A stretch of 46,160 nucleotides of DNA from Desulfobacterales bacterium. Its GTDB lineage: Bacteria; Desulfobacterota; Desulfobacteria; Desulfobacterales; SpSt-501. This document shows, one piece after another, positions 7,712-16,900 of this stretch. The first letter of the stretch is position 1, and every line of letters begins with the position of its first letter. The stretch spans positions 1 through 46,160 of the forward strand of contig JALOOU010000070.1 of the NCBI GenBank assembly GCA_025454255.1, written 5' to 3'. The notes under the pieces are model-generated. The model worked only from the letters and a program-made list of their open reading frames with translations, was not told the DNA's origin and ran no database searches. The translations under genes and the position numbers were made by a program.

Positions 7712-8964
7712 GTGCCACCTCGCAGGCCGCCCGCCCTCGGCGCAGTCGGCCGGGGGGGCGCCGTCCGGCCGGGCTCTGATGCCTCTTCCGTTGGCGGCGC
7801 CAGCAGGCCCCGGTAGAGTGCTTCGAGCCCGGCGATCATGGCGGGAAGCCCGAACTCATGGCACCTGCGCCGGCCCCGCTCCCCCATCCGCTGCGCGAGG
7901 CCGCGGTCGCGCAGCAGGAGCGCTATGCCGGCGGCGAGCGCCGCCTCGTCACCCGGCGGCACCAGCAGCCCGTTCTCGCCGTGGCGCACCAGGTCGGGGA
8001 TCCCGCCCGCGCGGCTGGCGACGATCGGCCGGCCGGCCGCCATGGCCTCCACCAGCACGCGGCCCATGCCCTCGTTCAAGGAGGGCAGCACAAAGACGTC
8101 GAAGAGCGGCATGATCCGAGCGATGTCGTCGCGCCAGCCCAGGAATTTCACACGCCCGCTGCAGCCGGCGAAAGCGGCCTGGGCCCGCAGCGGCTTTTCG
8201 AGCGCCCCCTTGCCGACGAACACCAGTTCGGCATCCGGGTGCTCGCGCCACACCGCGCCCATGGCGTTCAGAAGATAGGCCGGCCCCTTGATCGCCAGCA
8301 GCCACCCCACGAAGCCGACCTGCCGCCGCTGCGGGTCGAACCCCACGGTCCGCTTTTGGGCCGCGGCGTCGGTGCGCTCGCCGGCGAATTCGCCCAGCTC
8401 GACCCCGCTGGGGATGACAGAAACATCTTCGGCCGGCGCCACGCCGAGGTCGACGTAGTCGCGCTTCTCCCCGGCGGTGAGCGCCACGGTCTTTTCGGTG
8501 AAGCGGGCGAAGAACCGCTCCAACGCCAGGAAGAGGCCCGCCGCGAGCCGTCCGAAATGCCCGCTGAACACATGCCCGTGCGGGGTGTGGACGACGTGGG
8601 GGACCCCAGCCAGCCGCGCCGCCAGGCGCCCCAGGATCCCGGCCTTGGAGGTGTGGGTATGGACGATCTCCGGCCGCTCGCGCCGGATGTGCCACAAGAG
8701 GACGAGCAGCGATAGGATGTCCCGGACCGGATGGATCCGGCGCACCAGCGACCCGATGGGGATGAACCGGACGCCGCGGTGTTCAGCCTCCCGCTTCCAG
8801 GCCTCCAGCCGGCTCTTTTCGGCCGCGCTCATCCCCGACTCGCGCGCCAGCCCGTGCACCAGCACCGTGTCGTATTCGCCGGCCAGCTCCCGGCAGCAGA
8901 GCAGCGTGTTCTGCGCCGAGCCGCCCATGTCGAGGCGGGTGATGAGGTGCAGGATCTTGGGCAT
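7693..8964 (-). CDS. Glycosyltransferase, GT4 family
   Basis: A 423-aa GT-B fold enzyme. The N-terminal acceptor half starts MPKILHLITRLDMGGSAQN, the typical GT4 start with the glycine loop. HTHTSKAGILGRLAA and HTPHGHVF are family motifs. The C-terminal donor half has VGWLLAIKGP and the NEGMGRVLVEAMAAGRP box with the conserved EX7E-type glutamates. It transfers a sugar from a nucleotide donor to a growing glycan on the cytoplasmic face. The last 35 residues are Pro/Arg-rich and poorly conserved, and their codons overlap the ABC exporter start. A 40-base AT-rich gap separates it from the amidotransferase gene upstream, one of the few non-overlapping junctions here. Donor and acceptor cannot be read from sequence. 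Confidence 0.9.
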   Translation of the reverse strand: MPKILHLITRLDMGGSAQNTLLCCRELAGEYDTVLVHGLARESGMSAAEKSRLEAWKREAEHRGVRFIPIGSLVRRIHPVRDILSLLVLLWHIRRERPEIVHTHTSKAGILGRLAARLAGVPHVVHTPHGHVFSGHFGRLAAGLFLALERFFARFTEKTVALTAGEKRDYVDLGVAPAEDVSVIPSGVELGEFAGERTDAAAQKRTVGFDPQRRQVGFVGWLLAIKGPAYLLNAMGAVWREHPDAELVFVGKGALEKPLRAQAAFAGCSGRVKFLGWRDDIARIMPLFDVFVLPSLNEGMGRVLVEAMAAGRPIVASRAGGIPDLVRHGENGLLVPPGDEAALAAGIALLLRDRGLAQRMGERGRRRCHEFGLPAMIAGLEALYRGLLAPPTEEASEPGRTAPPRPTAPRAGGLRGGTCQPSG

Positions 8965-9004
8965 GTGGATCTTTTCTGAAAAATATTAAAGCCGGAGGAA
9001 ACCG

Positions 9005-10933
9005 TCAGGAAAACGAAGCATACGAATTCCGTTCGTGCCAGTGTTGAAAAACGATGAGATTCCAGAGCGTCCAGGAGGTGTCGGTGGCCGCCTGCCGGTG
9101 ACTACGCACCAGGTCCTGAACGACGGCCGCGTCGAAGATGCCTTGGTAGCGGATGCGTTCTTCGGACAGATAGCGGTCGACCAGGAATTTTAGGTCGGTC
9201 CGGAGCCAGCGGCTGATGGGGACCTCGAAGCCGCGCTTCGGCTGCCTCATGTGGCCGGGGGGCAACAAGTCCTTGAACGTCTCCTTAAGCACACGCTTGG
9301 TGATGCCGCGGCGTAGCTTCTCCGGGCCGGGGATCCCAAACGCGAGCTCGACCACGCGGTGGTCAAGCAGCGGCACGCGCACCTCGAGCGAGTTCGCCAT
9401 GCTCATCAGGTCCACCTTGGTCAGCATGTCACCGGGCAGCGAGTCGATCAGATCCGTGCACAGCATTCGGTTGACAGCATCCCCCGAGCTGCGGCCCAAC
9501 AGGCGGCGCACCCAGGCAAGCGCCGGATCGGGTCCGTCGTTGCCGCCGGGCATGAGTTTCCGCCGCGTGGGCGCCGGGCAAACCTCCTTGAGCGCCAGCA
9601 GGCGTTTGTCGAAAGGGCCGGAAGCGGCCCGAATGAACTTCTTGGCACGCCGAAGGGTCTCCCCCATGCGGGTTTCCCGGGATTCGGGCAGCGCCGTCAG
9701 CAAAGGCTCGATGATCGATTCCCGCAGGAGGGCCGGCACCATGAGGTAGCGCTCCCGCCAATATTCGCCGAGATAGGAACGGTAGCCGGCGAAGAGTTCA
9801 TCGCCGCCGTCGCCGGACAGAGCGACCTTTACCTGCCGTCGGGTCTCGCGCGAAACCAGATAGGTCGGTATGGCAGAGGAGTCTGCAAAGGGCTCATCGA
9901 TGGCATCCAGCACCTCGGGCAAAACGTCGAGCATGTCGCGCTGGTCAACCCGGATCTCATGGTGGTCCGTGCCGTACATGGCCGCCACCCGGCGAGCGCA
10001 CGCGGTCTCGTCATACAGCCCGTCATCGGCGAAACCGACGGTGAAGGTCTTGACCGGCCGGGCAGACAGGCGCGCCATCAGGGCCACCACAATTGCGGAA
10101 TCGACTCCGCCGCTGAGGAAGGCGCCGACCGGCACGTCGGCCAGCATGCAACCCGCCACGGAATCGGACAAGAGCTCGACCAGCCGGCCGCGGAGCCGGA
10201 CGGGGTCCGTCGCCTCGACCTCCCCCGCCGGCCGAGCCAGGTCCCAGTAGCGCGAGATCTCGACCCTGCCGCCTTCGAGCACCAGCGAGCAGCCGGGCTC
10301 GAGCTTCCGGATCCCCCGAAACATCGTCAGCGGAGCCGGCACATAATTGAACGCAAGGTAGAGCGCCAGGGCTTCACGATCCAACTGCTTGTCGACCGTC
10401 GGGTCGGATAGCAGCGCCTTGATTTCCGAGGCGAACGCAAGGCGCGTTCCATCCCAGGAATAGACCAGCGGCTTGACGCCGATGCGGTCGCGGCAAAGCC
10501 ACAGCCGCTGCCGCGCCTCGTCCCAGAGGCCGAAGGCGAACATGCCGTTGAAACGCCGCACGGCGTCCAGGCCCTCTTCCTCGTAGAGATGAATGACGAC
10601 CTCTGTGTCCGACTGGCTGCGGAAGCGGTGGCCCTTGGCCTCCAGCGCCAGGCGCAAATCCTTGTGATTGTAAATCTCGCCGTTGTAAGTCAGCCAGATC
10701 GTGCCGTCCTCGTTCGCCATCGGCTGGCGGGCGGCTGTGGAAAGATCCAGAATCGAAAGGCGCTTGTGCCCAAGCCAGGCCCATGCACCCGATGCATGGG
10801 CAGTGTCACTCCGAAGAACTTGGGATCCGCTGCCATCCGGGCCCCGATGATGAAGGACCCCTGTCATCGTTTCGAGGTGTTTCTCCTTGACCGGGTGGCC
10901 GTCACATTGCAGCCTTCCGCAGATCCCGCACAT
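9005..10933 (-). CDS. asnB: Asparagine synthase-type amidotransferase (glutamine-hydrolysing)
   Basis: The start is set by MCGICG at 10933: Cys2 becomes the N-terminal nucleophile of the class II glutaminase domain, so longer upstream starts are ruled out. The product is 642 aa. Residues 1-210 are the glutaminase domain (HHRGPDG, YNGEIYN). Residues from about 240 on are the ATP-pyrophosphatase synthetase domain with the PP-loop FLSGGVDSA near 271-279 and SGDGGDELFAGY downstream. Free asparagine synthesis is possible. In polysaccharide clusters such enzymes are thought to amidate a carboxyl group, for example a uronic acid of the glycan. The intact glutaminase domain argues against a lasso-peptide cyclase. 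The gene follows the upstream GT4 stop by 8 bases. Confidence 0.92.
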   Translation of the reverse strand: MCGICGRLQCDGHPVKEKHLETMTGVLHHRGPDGSGSQVLRSDTAHASGAWAWLGHKRLSILDLSTAARQPMANEDGTIWLTYNGEIYNHKDLRLALEAKGHRFRSQSDTEVVIHLYEEEGLDAVRRFNGMFAFGLWDEARQRLWLCRDRIGVKPLVYSWDGTRLAFASEIKALLSDPTVDKQLDREALALYLAFNYVPAPLTMFRGIRKLEPGCSLVLEGGRVEISRYWDLARPAGEVEATDPVRLRGRLVELLSDSVAGCMLADVPVGAFLSGGVDSAIVVALMARLSARPVKTFTVGFADDGLYDETACARRVAAMYGTDHHEIRVDQRDMLDVLPEVLDAIDEPFADSSAIPTYLVSRETRRQVKVALSGDGGDELFAGYRSYLGEYWRERYLMVPALLRESIIEPLLTALPESRETRMGETLRRAKKFIRAASGPFDKRLLALKEVCPAPTRRKLMPGGNDGPDPALAWVRRLLGRSSGDAVNRMLCTDLIDSLPGDMLTKVDLMSMANSLEVRVPLLDHRVVELAFGIPGPEKLRRGITKRVLKETFKDLLPPGHMRQPKRGFEVPISRWLRTDLKFLVDRYLSEERIRYQGIFDAAVVQDLVRSHRQAATDTSWTLWNLIVFQHWHERNSYASFS

Positions 10934-10941
10934 TGCCGGTT

Positions 10942-12186
10942 TCAGCCCCCTTCGTGCCCTGCGAGCAGGCGGCGGCTCTTCCGCCCGCACGCAGCGAAAA
11001 GGGTTTCGAGTTCCGTGATGTTGCGCTCCCATGAATAATTGGATTCAACGAAACGGCGACAGCGCCGCGACCATTCACGCACGCAGGATTCGGACGTTGA
11101 CAGCTCGTTCCGGAAAGAGAGGATTCCCCGAGCGATCGACTCCGGGCGGATGTCGTCCAGAAGCAGCCGCGGGTCGAGCCGGTTGAGAATCTCGACGGTC
11201 CCGCCGATCGGTGTGCCGATGACCGGCAGGCCGCTCGCCAACGCCTCGAGCGTCACCATGCCGAAGCCCTCGAGATCGGCGGAAGGCAGCACGAACAGGT
11301 CGGCCGCCTGTAAGTAGGCGGCCAGCTGCGCTTCCGGGATGAACCCGGTGAAGCGCAGGCGGCCGTCGAGTCGAAGAGCCGCCGCCTGCTCCTCGAGCGG
11401 GCGGCGCAGAGGACCCTCGCCGCCGACCACCAGCATGAGATCCGGCGCCTCCTTGGCTGCGCTGCGAAACGCCTCGACCAGATTAGCGATCCCCATGCGC
11501 GGGACCAAGTTCCGGACCGTCAACAGTACGAAGCTCCTCTCGGGAAGCCCCAACCGCCGCCGCACGGCGGCCTTGTCTGCGGAGGGCTGGAAGCGTTCGA
11601 GGTCAACGCCTCCGGGTATGACCCGAATGCGTCCGGCCGTCGCGCGGTAGGACCGGGCGAGCTTTGCCCGAGTGTAGTCGCTCAGAACGAGGACATGGTT
11701 GCAGGCGCCGATCACCCGGCGCTCGATATGCCGGCGCAGGGCGGCTTGAATCCGGCGCCCCAGCCGGCCGATACCGCGAGCGGCGGGATGCCGCGAGAGG
11801 TACTCCTCGAAGCCGAGCGAGTGGCAGGTGTAGACCCACGGGATCGCAGCGGCCCGGGCCTGCGGGAGCAGCCCGTAGGCGGTGACCGGCTGGTGGAGGT
11901 TGACGGCATCAATCCGCGCCTGTGCGTTCAACGCAGACCAAACCCGCCGCACGCGTCGCCAGCTTCGCAGGAGCTCCCCCGGAAACCCCGAGCGGTCGAA
12001 CCCGCAGCGGATCTCTGCGACGCCCCCGATCGTCTCGCACTCGCGGCGGTGCTCCGGAAGCCTGCGGGTGAGAAGCTGAACGCGGTGGCCGCGCGCCGCA
12101 AGCCGCGTCGTCTGCTCATAGAGCACCCGCTCGGCCCCGCCGATCACATGTTGGATGGAGACATCCGCGACGAAGAGCAGGTTCAT
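10942..12186 (-). CDS. Glycosyltransferase, GT4 family
   Basis: A 414-aa GT-B enzyme. The start is the ATG at 12186, which overlaps the GT9 stop by 4 bases (ATGA). It opens MNLLFVADVSIQHVIGGAE, with the GGAE donor-side loop typical of GT4. LVLSDYTRAKLA and VIPGGVDLERF are standard family motifs, and EGFGMVTLEALASGLPVIG carries the donor-binding glutamates near residue 300. It acts on a cytoplasmic lipid-linked acceptor. The frame is open further upstream, but that part is antisense-like extension inside the GT9 gene. Coupling to the GT9 gene suggests consecutive steps in one glycan. Confidence 0.92.
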   Translation of the reverse strand: MNLLFVADVSIQHVIGGAERVLYEQTTRLAARGHRVQLLTRRLPEHRRECETIGGVAEIRCGFDRSGFPGELLRSWRRVRRVWSALNAQARIDAVNLHQPVTAYGLLPQARAAAIPWVYTCHSLGFEEYLSRHPAARGIGRLGRRIQAALRRHIERRVIGACNHVLVLSDYTRAKLARSYRATAGRIRVIPGGVDLERFQPSADKAAVRRRLGLPERSFVLLTVRNLVPRMGIANLVEAFRSAAKEAPDLMLVVGGEGPLRRPLEEQAAALRLDGRLRFTGFIPEAQLAAYLQAADLFVLPSADLEGFGMVTLEALASGLPVIGTPIGGTVEILNRLDPRLLLDDIRPESIARGILSFRNELSTSESCVREWSRRCRRFVESNYSWERNITELETLFAACGRKSRRLLAGHEGG

Positions 12187-13382
12187 GCCGCCGAGCGCTT
12201 TGGGGTTGAGGTTTCGGCGGGCCAACCGCGCCGGCACAGGAGCGCGCGAATGCACGCAAGCGCAGCCGCCGGGGAAATCCTTCGCAGACACGCGTGATCG
12301 CCGCGCGGGCACCGGCCGGCTTCGCACCCCAGGCAGGCGAGCCCTTCCGCGCGCAGCACGCGGGGCCGCCCTCCGCGGGGCCACCAGCGCGAGGCGTGAG
12401 TCGGCCCCATGAAGGAGACCGTGGGCACCCCGAGAGCCGCGGCGGCGTGGAGCGGTCCGGAGTTGTTGCAGACGAGAAGATCGCACTGGGCGATCAGCGC
12501 GAACGACCGTCCGAGGTCGTCTCCGGTGTAAACCGGGACGGGCACCTTCGCGCGCGCCGCGATCGTTTGGGTTACGGCGCGGTCCCCCGGACCGCCGATC
12601 ATCACCGCCTGGCTGCGAAGGGTGCGCTGCAGGTCCTCGATCAACCGGGCGTAATGGCTGGCCGGCCAACGTTGAGAGGGGTAGTGAGCTCCGGGGTGGA
12701 CCCCAATGACAGGAAGCCCCGTGACCGTGTGCGCCGCGATCCACGCTTTCGCCCAGTCGGTATCACCCCGCTGGGGATCGAGCCGCGGACAACGCTTTGC
12801 TGCACGGACCCCGACCGTTTCGACCAGATCGAGGGTGGCGTCGACGAAGTGGCGGCCGATGTCCGGGGAAGGCGCCGGGCGGTTGAAAAAAACCTCGCGG
12901 CCCGCACCGCCGAAGCCGACCCGCAAAGGCGCCCGGCTGGCAAACGCCACGGCGGCGCTCTTCATGTCGACTCCGATCAAGGGATCAACCACCAGGTCGA
13001 AGCGCCGACGCCGCAGCGCGTTCAGCTGCCGGAGGAACCGCAGCGGATGGGAGCCCAGGCGATCGTCGAAGACGATCACCTCGTCCACCGCAGGATGGCC
13101 GTCCAGAACGCGGTGGTTCGCCGAACTGGCGAGGACGGTCAGCCGCGACGCGGGAAAATGCGCTTTGAGAGCGATCAGGGCCGGAGTCGAAAGTATCATG
13201 TCGCCGATCCGGTCGCAGCGCAGAAAAAGGACCCGCCGGATGGAGGACAGCGCTGTCGGCCGCGCGGCCCAACCGCGAAAAAGGCGGCCGGCGGCCAGGA
13301 GGATCGTGCGGCGTGCGGCGTAGTAAACCCGCTTGACGGTCCGCCGCGCAGATCCTCTCCGGGTGTCGACGTTTGGGGTCAC
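12183..13382 (-). CDS. Heptosyltransferase-like glycosyltransferase, GT9 family
   Basis: A 399-aa protein starting at a GTG (13382) that overlaps the methyltransferase stop (GTGA). After a basic N-terminus, VLFLRCDRIGDMILSTPAL is the GT9 acceptor-side motif found in ADP-heptose:LPS heptosyltransferases. GVHPGAHYPSQRWP and NNSGPLHAAAALGVPTVSFMGPT are the C-terminal donor-side motifs. It includes a Cys-rich C-terminal segment (CLGCEAGRCPRGDHACL), as in several heptosyltransferases. The family uses ADP-heptose or related donors on LPS core or surface glycans. The exact linkage is unknown, and assignment as RfaF or RfaC is not supported, so no symbol is given. Confidence 0.9.
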   Translation of the reverse strand: MTPNVDTRRGSARRTVKRVYYAARRTILLAAGRLFRGWAARPTALSSIRRVLFLRCDRIGDMILSTPALIALKAHFPASRLTVLASSANHRVLDGHPAVDEVIVFDDRLGSHPLRFLRQLNALRRRRFDLVVDPLIGVDMKSAAVAFASRAPLRVGFGGAGREVFFNRPAPSPDIGRHFVDATLDLVETVGVRAAKRCPRLDPQRGDTDWAKAWIAAHTVTGLPVIGVHPGAHYPSQRWPASHYARLIEDLQRTLRSQAVMIGGPGDRAVTQTIAARAKVPVPVYTGDDLGRSFALIAQCDLLVCNNSGPLHAAAALGVPTVSFMGPTHASRWWPRGGRPRVLRAEGLACLGCEAGRCPRGDHACLRRISPAAALACIRALLCRRGWPAETSTPKRSAA

Positions 13383-14146
13383 TCTGCCTTCTCGGCGGCG
13401 TAGATGAGGTAGTAGTCGTTCTCCCGGCCGGGGGCGTCCAGCCGGTTCTCCCGCAGGTCCCGGCGGGAGTGGCATTCGACCAGCCGAAAGCCGGCCGCGG
13501 CGAGGTCGCGCGCCATCTCCGCGCGGCTGTACATGTGCAGGTAGTGGCGGCCCCGGCTTGCGGCGCTGCCGATCACGGTCGCGAAGCGGTCCCCGGATTC
13601 GAGCAGCGGCAGCCCCAAGGCCCGGCCGGCCCGCCGTAGAGGGTCCATCACCGCGAAGTAGAGGCGGTATTTCCAGTGCGAGTTGCGACAATGGCTGGTG
13701 AGCACGAGCCGCCCGCCCGGACGCAGGACCCGGCGCGCCTCCGCGAGCGCCCGCAGCCGGTTTTCGCGGCCGGGGATGCAGGCCAGGACCTGGGCGAGCA
13801 TGAGCACCCCGTCGAAGCGCCCGGGGGCGAACCCCAGGGCGGCGGCGTTCATCACGGCGTACGACGCCTCGGCCCCGGACTGCCGCGCACCGGCGGCCGC
13901 AGCGGCGACCAGCTCCCGCACGAGGTCAACGCCGACCACCGTGAAGCCGCGCCGGGACAGTGCGATGCTCTCCCGCCCGCCGCCGCAGCCGATGTCGAGC
14001 AGGCGCTCGCCGGGGCGGAAGTGGCGCTCGATGTAGACCGCCTCGTGGGGGGCGAGCCCCTCGGCGACGATCCCGCGCCAGGCCGCGAGCTCCTCGGGCT
14101 GGGAATACTTCGCCACCATCTCCCGCGTCAGGCGCTCCGCGTTCAT
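13379..14146 (-). CDS. Class I SAM-dependent methyltransferase
   Basis: A 255-aa Rossmann-fold methyltransferase. The SAM-binding motif I is LLDIGCGGGRESIALSRRG, followed by the acidic residue of motif II (VGVDL). RRVLRPGGRLVLTSH is the typical post-strand-5 motif. The ATG at 14146 overlaps the FemA/B-like gene stop by 4 bases and the end overlaps the GT9 start by 4 bases, so it is locked into the operon. Likely an O- or N-methyltransferase acting on a sugar of the glycan or on its precursor. The acceptor cannot be inferred. Confidence 0.88.
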   Translation of the reverse strand: MNAERLTREMVAKYSQPEELAAWRGIVAEGLAPHEAVYIERHFRPGERLLDIGCGGGRESIALSRRGFTVVGVDLVRELVAAAAAGARQSGAEASYAVMNAAALGFAPGRFDGVLMLAQVLACIPGRENRLRALAEARRVLRPGGRLVLTSHCRNSHWKYRLYFAVMDPLRRAGRALGLPLLESGDRFATVIGSAASRGRHYLHMYSRAEMARDLAAAGFRLVECHSRRDLRENRLDAPGRENDYYLIYAAEKAE

Positions 14147-15234
14147 CGGCGCCCCCCCCGCCTCGCCCGGTAGTAGGTTTTGAGCAGCGCGATGCCCGCC
14201 ATGTTGAAGGCCCGCTCGGCCGCTTCCCACGCCCGGTAGAGCGCCGGATGCACGATGTGGTAATAGTCGCCGGCATAGGTGCGCGGGGTTCCGCCCCACC
14301 CCTCCTTGAACTTGAAGACGCCGTAGCCGCTGTGGTCCGCGGGCGGGGCGAACGAGGCGACCCCGCGCAGATCGTAGCGCCGGAGCCCCATGCGGCGCGC
14401 CCAGCGGATCACCTCCCACACGAGACTGTAGTTCGCCTGGAGGCTGCGGCCGCGCGGCGAGGAGGCGCGGTACATCCCGTAGCAGGTCTCCCCAAAGACG
14501 AAGGCGAGCTCGGCGGCCACGGTCTCCCCGCCGCAACGGGCGAAAAAGAGGCGTGCGAGCCCCGCCGGGGCGAGTTCCTTCCAGATCGACCGGTAGAACC
14601 GCAGGCCGCGGACCGGGAAGTCCTTCCGGCGGCCGTTCTCGACCAGGAGCGCGTGGAAGCATTCGAGGTCCGCCGCGCCCCGCCGCTCTTCGACCCGCAC
14701 CCCCTTGCGGGCGGAGAAACGGATCCCGTAGCGCGTCTTTTTCTTCATCGCCGCGAGGATCTCCGCTTCGGGGCGGCCGATGTCGAGCGTGTAGGTCCAC
14801 AGCGGCTGGGTCAGCCGCAGGATCCCCTGCTTCGCGATGCGGCCAAACCCCTGGGCGGCGACGGCGGCGAGCGCCTCCCGGTCCGCCGCCAGGAGGTCGG
14901 GAAAGAGCTGCAGGAAGACCGACCGCCGCGCGGCCCCGACCCTGCGGGCGCTCGCGGCGAGGCAGGCGAGGGCGTCCCCGTCGCCATCGCGCAGGACCGG
15001 CCCGTAGGGGCTGTAGGCGAGGCTCCAGGGGACGACCGGGATCCGCCGCAGGTAGAGCGCCATCGCCCCGCAGAAGGCCTCGCCCTGCAGCGCCGCGATG
15101 CGCACCGGCTCCCACCCCTGGCGCCGCATGACCTCGCCCCACTCGTAGGCCTGCATGACGTGCCCGCGCCCGGGCCCGGCGACGAAGTCGTTCCAGCGGC
15201 CGCGGTCCTCCGGCCCGACGATCAGCGCGCGCAT
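14143..15234 (-). CDS. FemA/FemB-like aminoacyltransferase (GNAT fold)
   Basis: A 363-aa protein. The ATG at 15234 is chosen because GGGAGG lies 4 bases upstream of it; an ATG at 15246 is in frame but has that sequence inside its own codons. HVMQAYEWGEVMRRQGWEP is the N-terminal FemAB motif. KKKTRYGIRFSARKGV and DLRGVASFAPP with KFKEGWGG are the conserved blocks of the second acyltransferase domain. Known relatives add amino acids from aminoacyl-tRNA to lipid II or act in polysaccharide clusters with unknown acceptor. Here the neighbours are glycosyltransferases and methyltransferases. Aminoacylation of a glycan residue is therefore the more likely role, as inference. Confidence 0.85.
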   Translation of the reverse strand: MRALIVGPEDRGRWNDFVAGPGRGHVMQAYEWGEVMRRQGWEPVRIAALQGEAFCGAMALYLRRIPVVPWSLAYSPYGPVLRDGDGDALACLAASARRVGAARRSVFLQLFPDLLAADREALAAVAAQGFGRIAKQGILRLTQPLWTYTLDIGRPEAEILAAMKKKTRYGIRFSARKGVRVEERRGAADLECFHALLVENGRRKDFPVRGLRFYRSIWKELAPAGLARLFFARCGGETVAAELAFVFGETCYGMYRASSPRGRSLQANYSLVWEVIRWARRMGLRRYDLRGVASFAPPADHSGYGVFKFKEGWGGTPRTYAGDYYHIVHPALYRAWEAAERAFNMAGIALLKTYYRARRGGRR

Positions 15235-16187
15235 GCGGCCTCCCATCGATCGGCCGTCCCCTCCGCCGGCGGCTCCGCGGGCGGAACAGGGAGAAAACGC
15301 CTGTTTATCCCGAGGCGGCCGCGGAAGCCGTCGCGGAAGCCGCACAAGACGCCGTGGGTACGCGACAGCGAACGGCTCCGCGCGATGAGCGCGGTGAAGA
15401 GCGAGAGCTTCAGCCCATAGACCACCGTGCGCGCGAGCTCTTGATGGCGGCGGTGCTTGCGGAAGACGTGGATGAAGTTGCGCACGGCGTAGTAGGAGCG
15501 GAAATCGTCGGCGTAGAAAAAAATCTCGCGGCCGAAGAAGCGGTCGTGGCGCTTGCCGCTGTCGCGGATTTCCGTGATCTTGCTGCCGGGGATGCAGTAG
15601 AACCGGTAGCCGCATGCCGCAAGCCGCAGGGAGAACTCGGCGTCCTCGGCGTACATGAAGTAATCGCGGCAGGGGAGCCCGGCGGCCTGCGCGGCCGACG
15701 TGAGCACCAGCGTGCCCCGCCAGGGGAACCAATCGATCGGATAGGGCGTCGCGGCCGGGTCCGACCGCCCGACCGCCCGCACGGCCCCGACGGGAAGACC
15801 TTGCCGCGAAAGATCGCAGAAGCCAAGATAGAGCTTTTCGACCGCGTCGCTGCGGACCTCGACGTCGTCGTCCAGGGTCAAGATGAAGTCGCACTCGGGC
15901 TGCGCGACGGCCATGCCGGCGTGAAATCCGCCGGCGGTCCCGATGTTCCGGCCTTCTGAAATGAGGCGAACGCCGGGGAACTCCCCGGTCACCATGGCGC
16001 GCGTCGCCCCGTCGGCCGAATTGTCGAACACGATGATCGCATGGCAGGGAAGGGTCTGGCCGAGCAGGCTTTGCAGGATCGCGCGCAGCAACCCGGGGTT
16101 GCAGAAGGTGACGATCACCGCACCGATCCGAGGGGCATGGACCGTCTTTGCTCCAGATGCGGAGGCGTTCAATGCGCGGGGGGTCAT
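15222..16187 (-). CDS. Glycosyltransferase, GT2 family
   Basis: A 321-aa GT-A fold enzyme. IGAVIVTFCNPGLLRAIL is the N-terminal donor-binding strand and IIVFDNSADG follows it. FILTLDDDVEVR supplies the metal-binding DXD-type motif. DYFMYAEDAEFSLRLAACG is the acceptor/catalytic region typical of rhamnosyl- and galactofuranosyltransferase-like GT2 proteins. There is no long C-terminal membrane region, so it is cytoplasmic or peripheral. Its ATG (16187) overlaps the preceding methyltransferase stop by 4 bases and its end overlaps the FemA/B-like gene by 13 bases. Donor unknown. Confidence 0.9.
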   Translation of the reverse strand: MTPRALNASASGAKTVHAPRIGAVIVTFCNPGLLRAILQSLLGQTLPCHAIIVFDNSADGATRAMVTGEFPGVRLISEGRNIGTAGGFHAGMAVAQPECDFILTLDDDVEVRSDAVEKLYLGFCDLSRQGLPVGAVRAVGRSDPAATPYPIDWFPWRGTLVLTSAAQAAGLPCRDYFMYAEDAEFSLRLAACGYRFYCIPGSKITEIRDSGKRHDRFFGREIFFYADDFRSYYAVRNFIHVFRKHRRHQELARTVVYGLKLSLFTALIARSRSLSRTHGVLCGFRDGFRGRLGINRRFLPVPPAEPPAEGTADRWEAACAR

Positions 16188-16900
16188 CCGGCAGGAAGCG
16201 TGATCAATCCGATCCCTAAAATCGATGGTTCCCGATCCGACGCCTCGATGAATTCCGTTCCGCCGAATTCGTGCCTGATTTCCTTCCAGAACCGATGGAC
16301 GTCGCAGCGGCTTTTGGGAGCGGTCGTGGCGATGTCGTGAAAGGCCACCGCACCGCCCGGGGCCATCAGCGGCCGATAAAGGGCAAAGTCGGTTTTGACG
16401 CCTTCATAGCGGTGGTCGCCGTCGATGAAGAGAAAGTCGATCGGCCGGCCGTCCAGGATCTTTTTCAGGCGGGCGACCGTGGCCGGCCGGTGGGAATCGG
16501 CGCGGATCAGGTGCAGGCGTTGCCGCTTTCGGGCAAAAGACTTGTAGAGGGGGATCCGCCAGGGTCGGTAGCCGCCGCCGAACTGCCCCCCGGGGAGATC
16601 GATGCTCACGATGAGGGCGTCCTCTGCCGCTGCGCGGGCGAAGAGGAGGAGGCTTCCGCCGCTCGCCGTGCCGATCTCCACCACGGTCGCGGGTCTTCTG
16701 GGTACAAGCCAGGCGAGCAGCCGCTCGATTTCGCTGCGCTTTTGAACCGGCCGGATGAACCCGTCGGCCGAGGCGAAGACGAGATCGAGGGCCGTTTCGA
16801 TGGGGCTGCCGTGGGGTACACGGCATGTCCGATGAAACGCCAGCAGCCAGGCCAGGATCCGACGACCGCACCGCCCGGGGGCATAGCAGCTGCTCATCAT
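16184..16900 (-). CDS. Class I SAM-dependent methyltransferase (Methyltransf_24-like)
   Basis: A 238-aa protein starting at the first of two consecutive ATGs (16900); ATGATGA overlaps the previous gene's stop. VVEIGTASGGSLLLFARAA is the SAM motif. VSIDLPGGQFGGGYRPWR and DFLFIDGDHRYEGVKTDF are typical of the Methyltransf_24/cephalosporin-hydroxylase-like group, and GGAVAFHDI follows. These enzymes occur often in surface-glycan clusters and are thought to methylate sugars. The acceptor is not identified. Confidence 0.85.
   Translation of the reverse strand: MMSSCYAPGRCGRRILAWLLAFHRTCRVPHGSPIETALDLVFASADGFIRPVQKRSEIERLLAWLVPRRPATVVEIGTASGGSLLLFARAAAEDALIVSIDLPGGQFGGGYRPWRIPLYKSFARKRQRLHLIRADSHRPATVARLKKILDGRPIDFLFIDGDHRYEGVKTDFALYRPLMAPGGAVAFHDIATTAPKSRCDVHRFWKEIRHEFGGTEFIEASDREPSILGIGLITLPAG

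Noticed and set aside
9005-10933. Lasso-peptide cyclase as an alternative for the asparagine-synthase-type gene
   Set aside because: The protein has an intact glutaminase domain with Cys2 and YNGEIYN. There is no transglutaminase-like protease or PqqD-like protein beside it, so the glycan-amidotransferase reading fits better.
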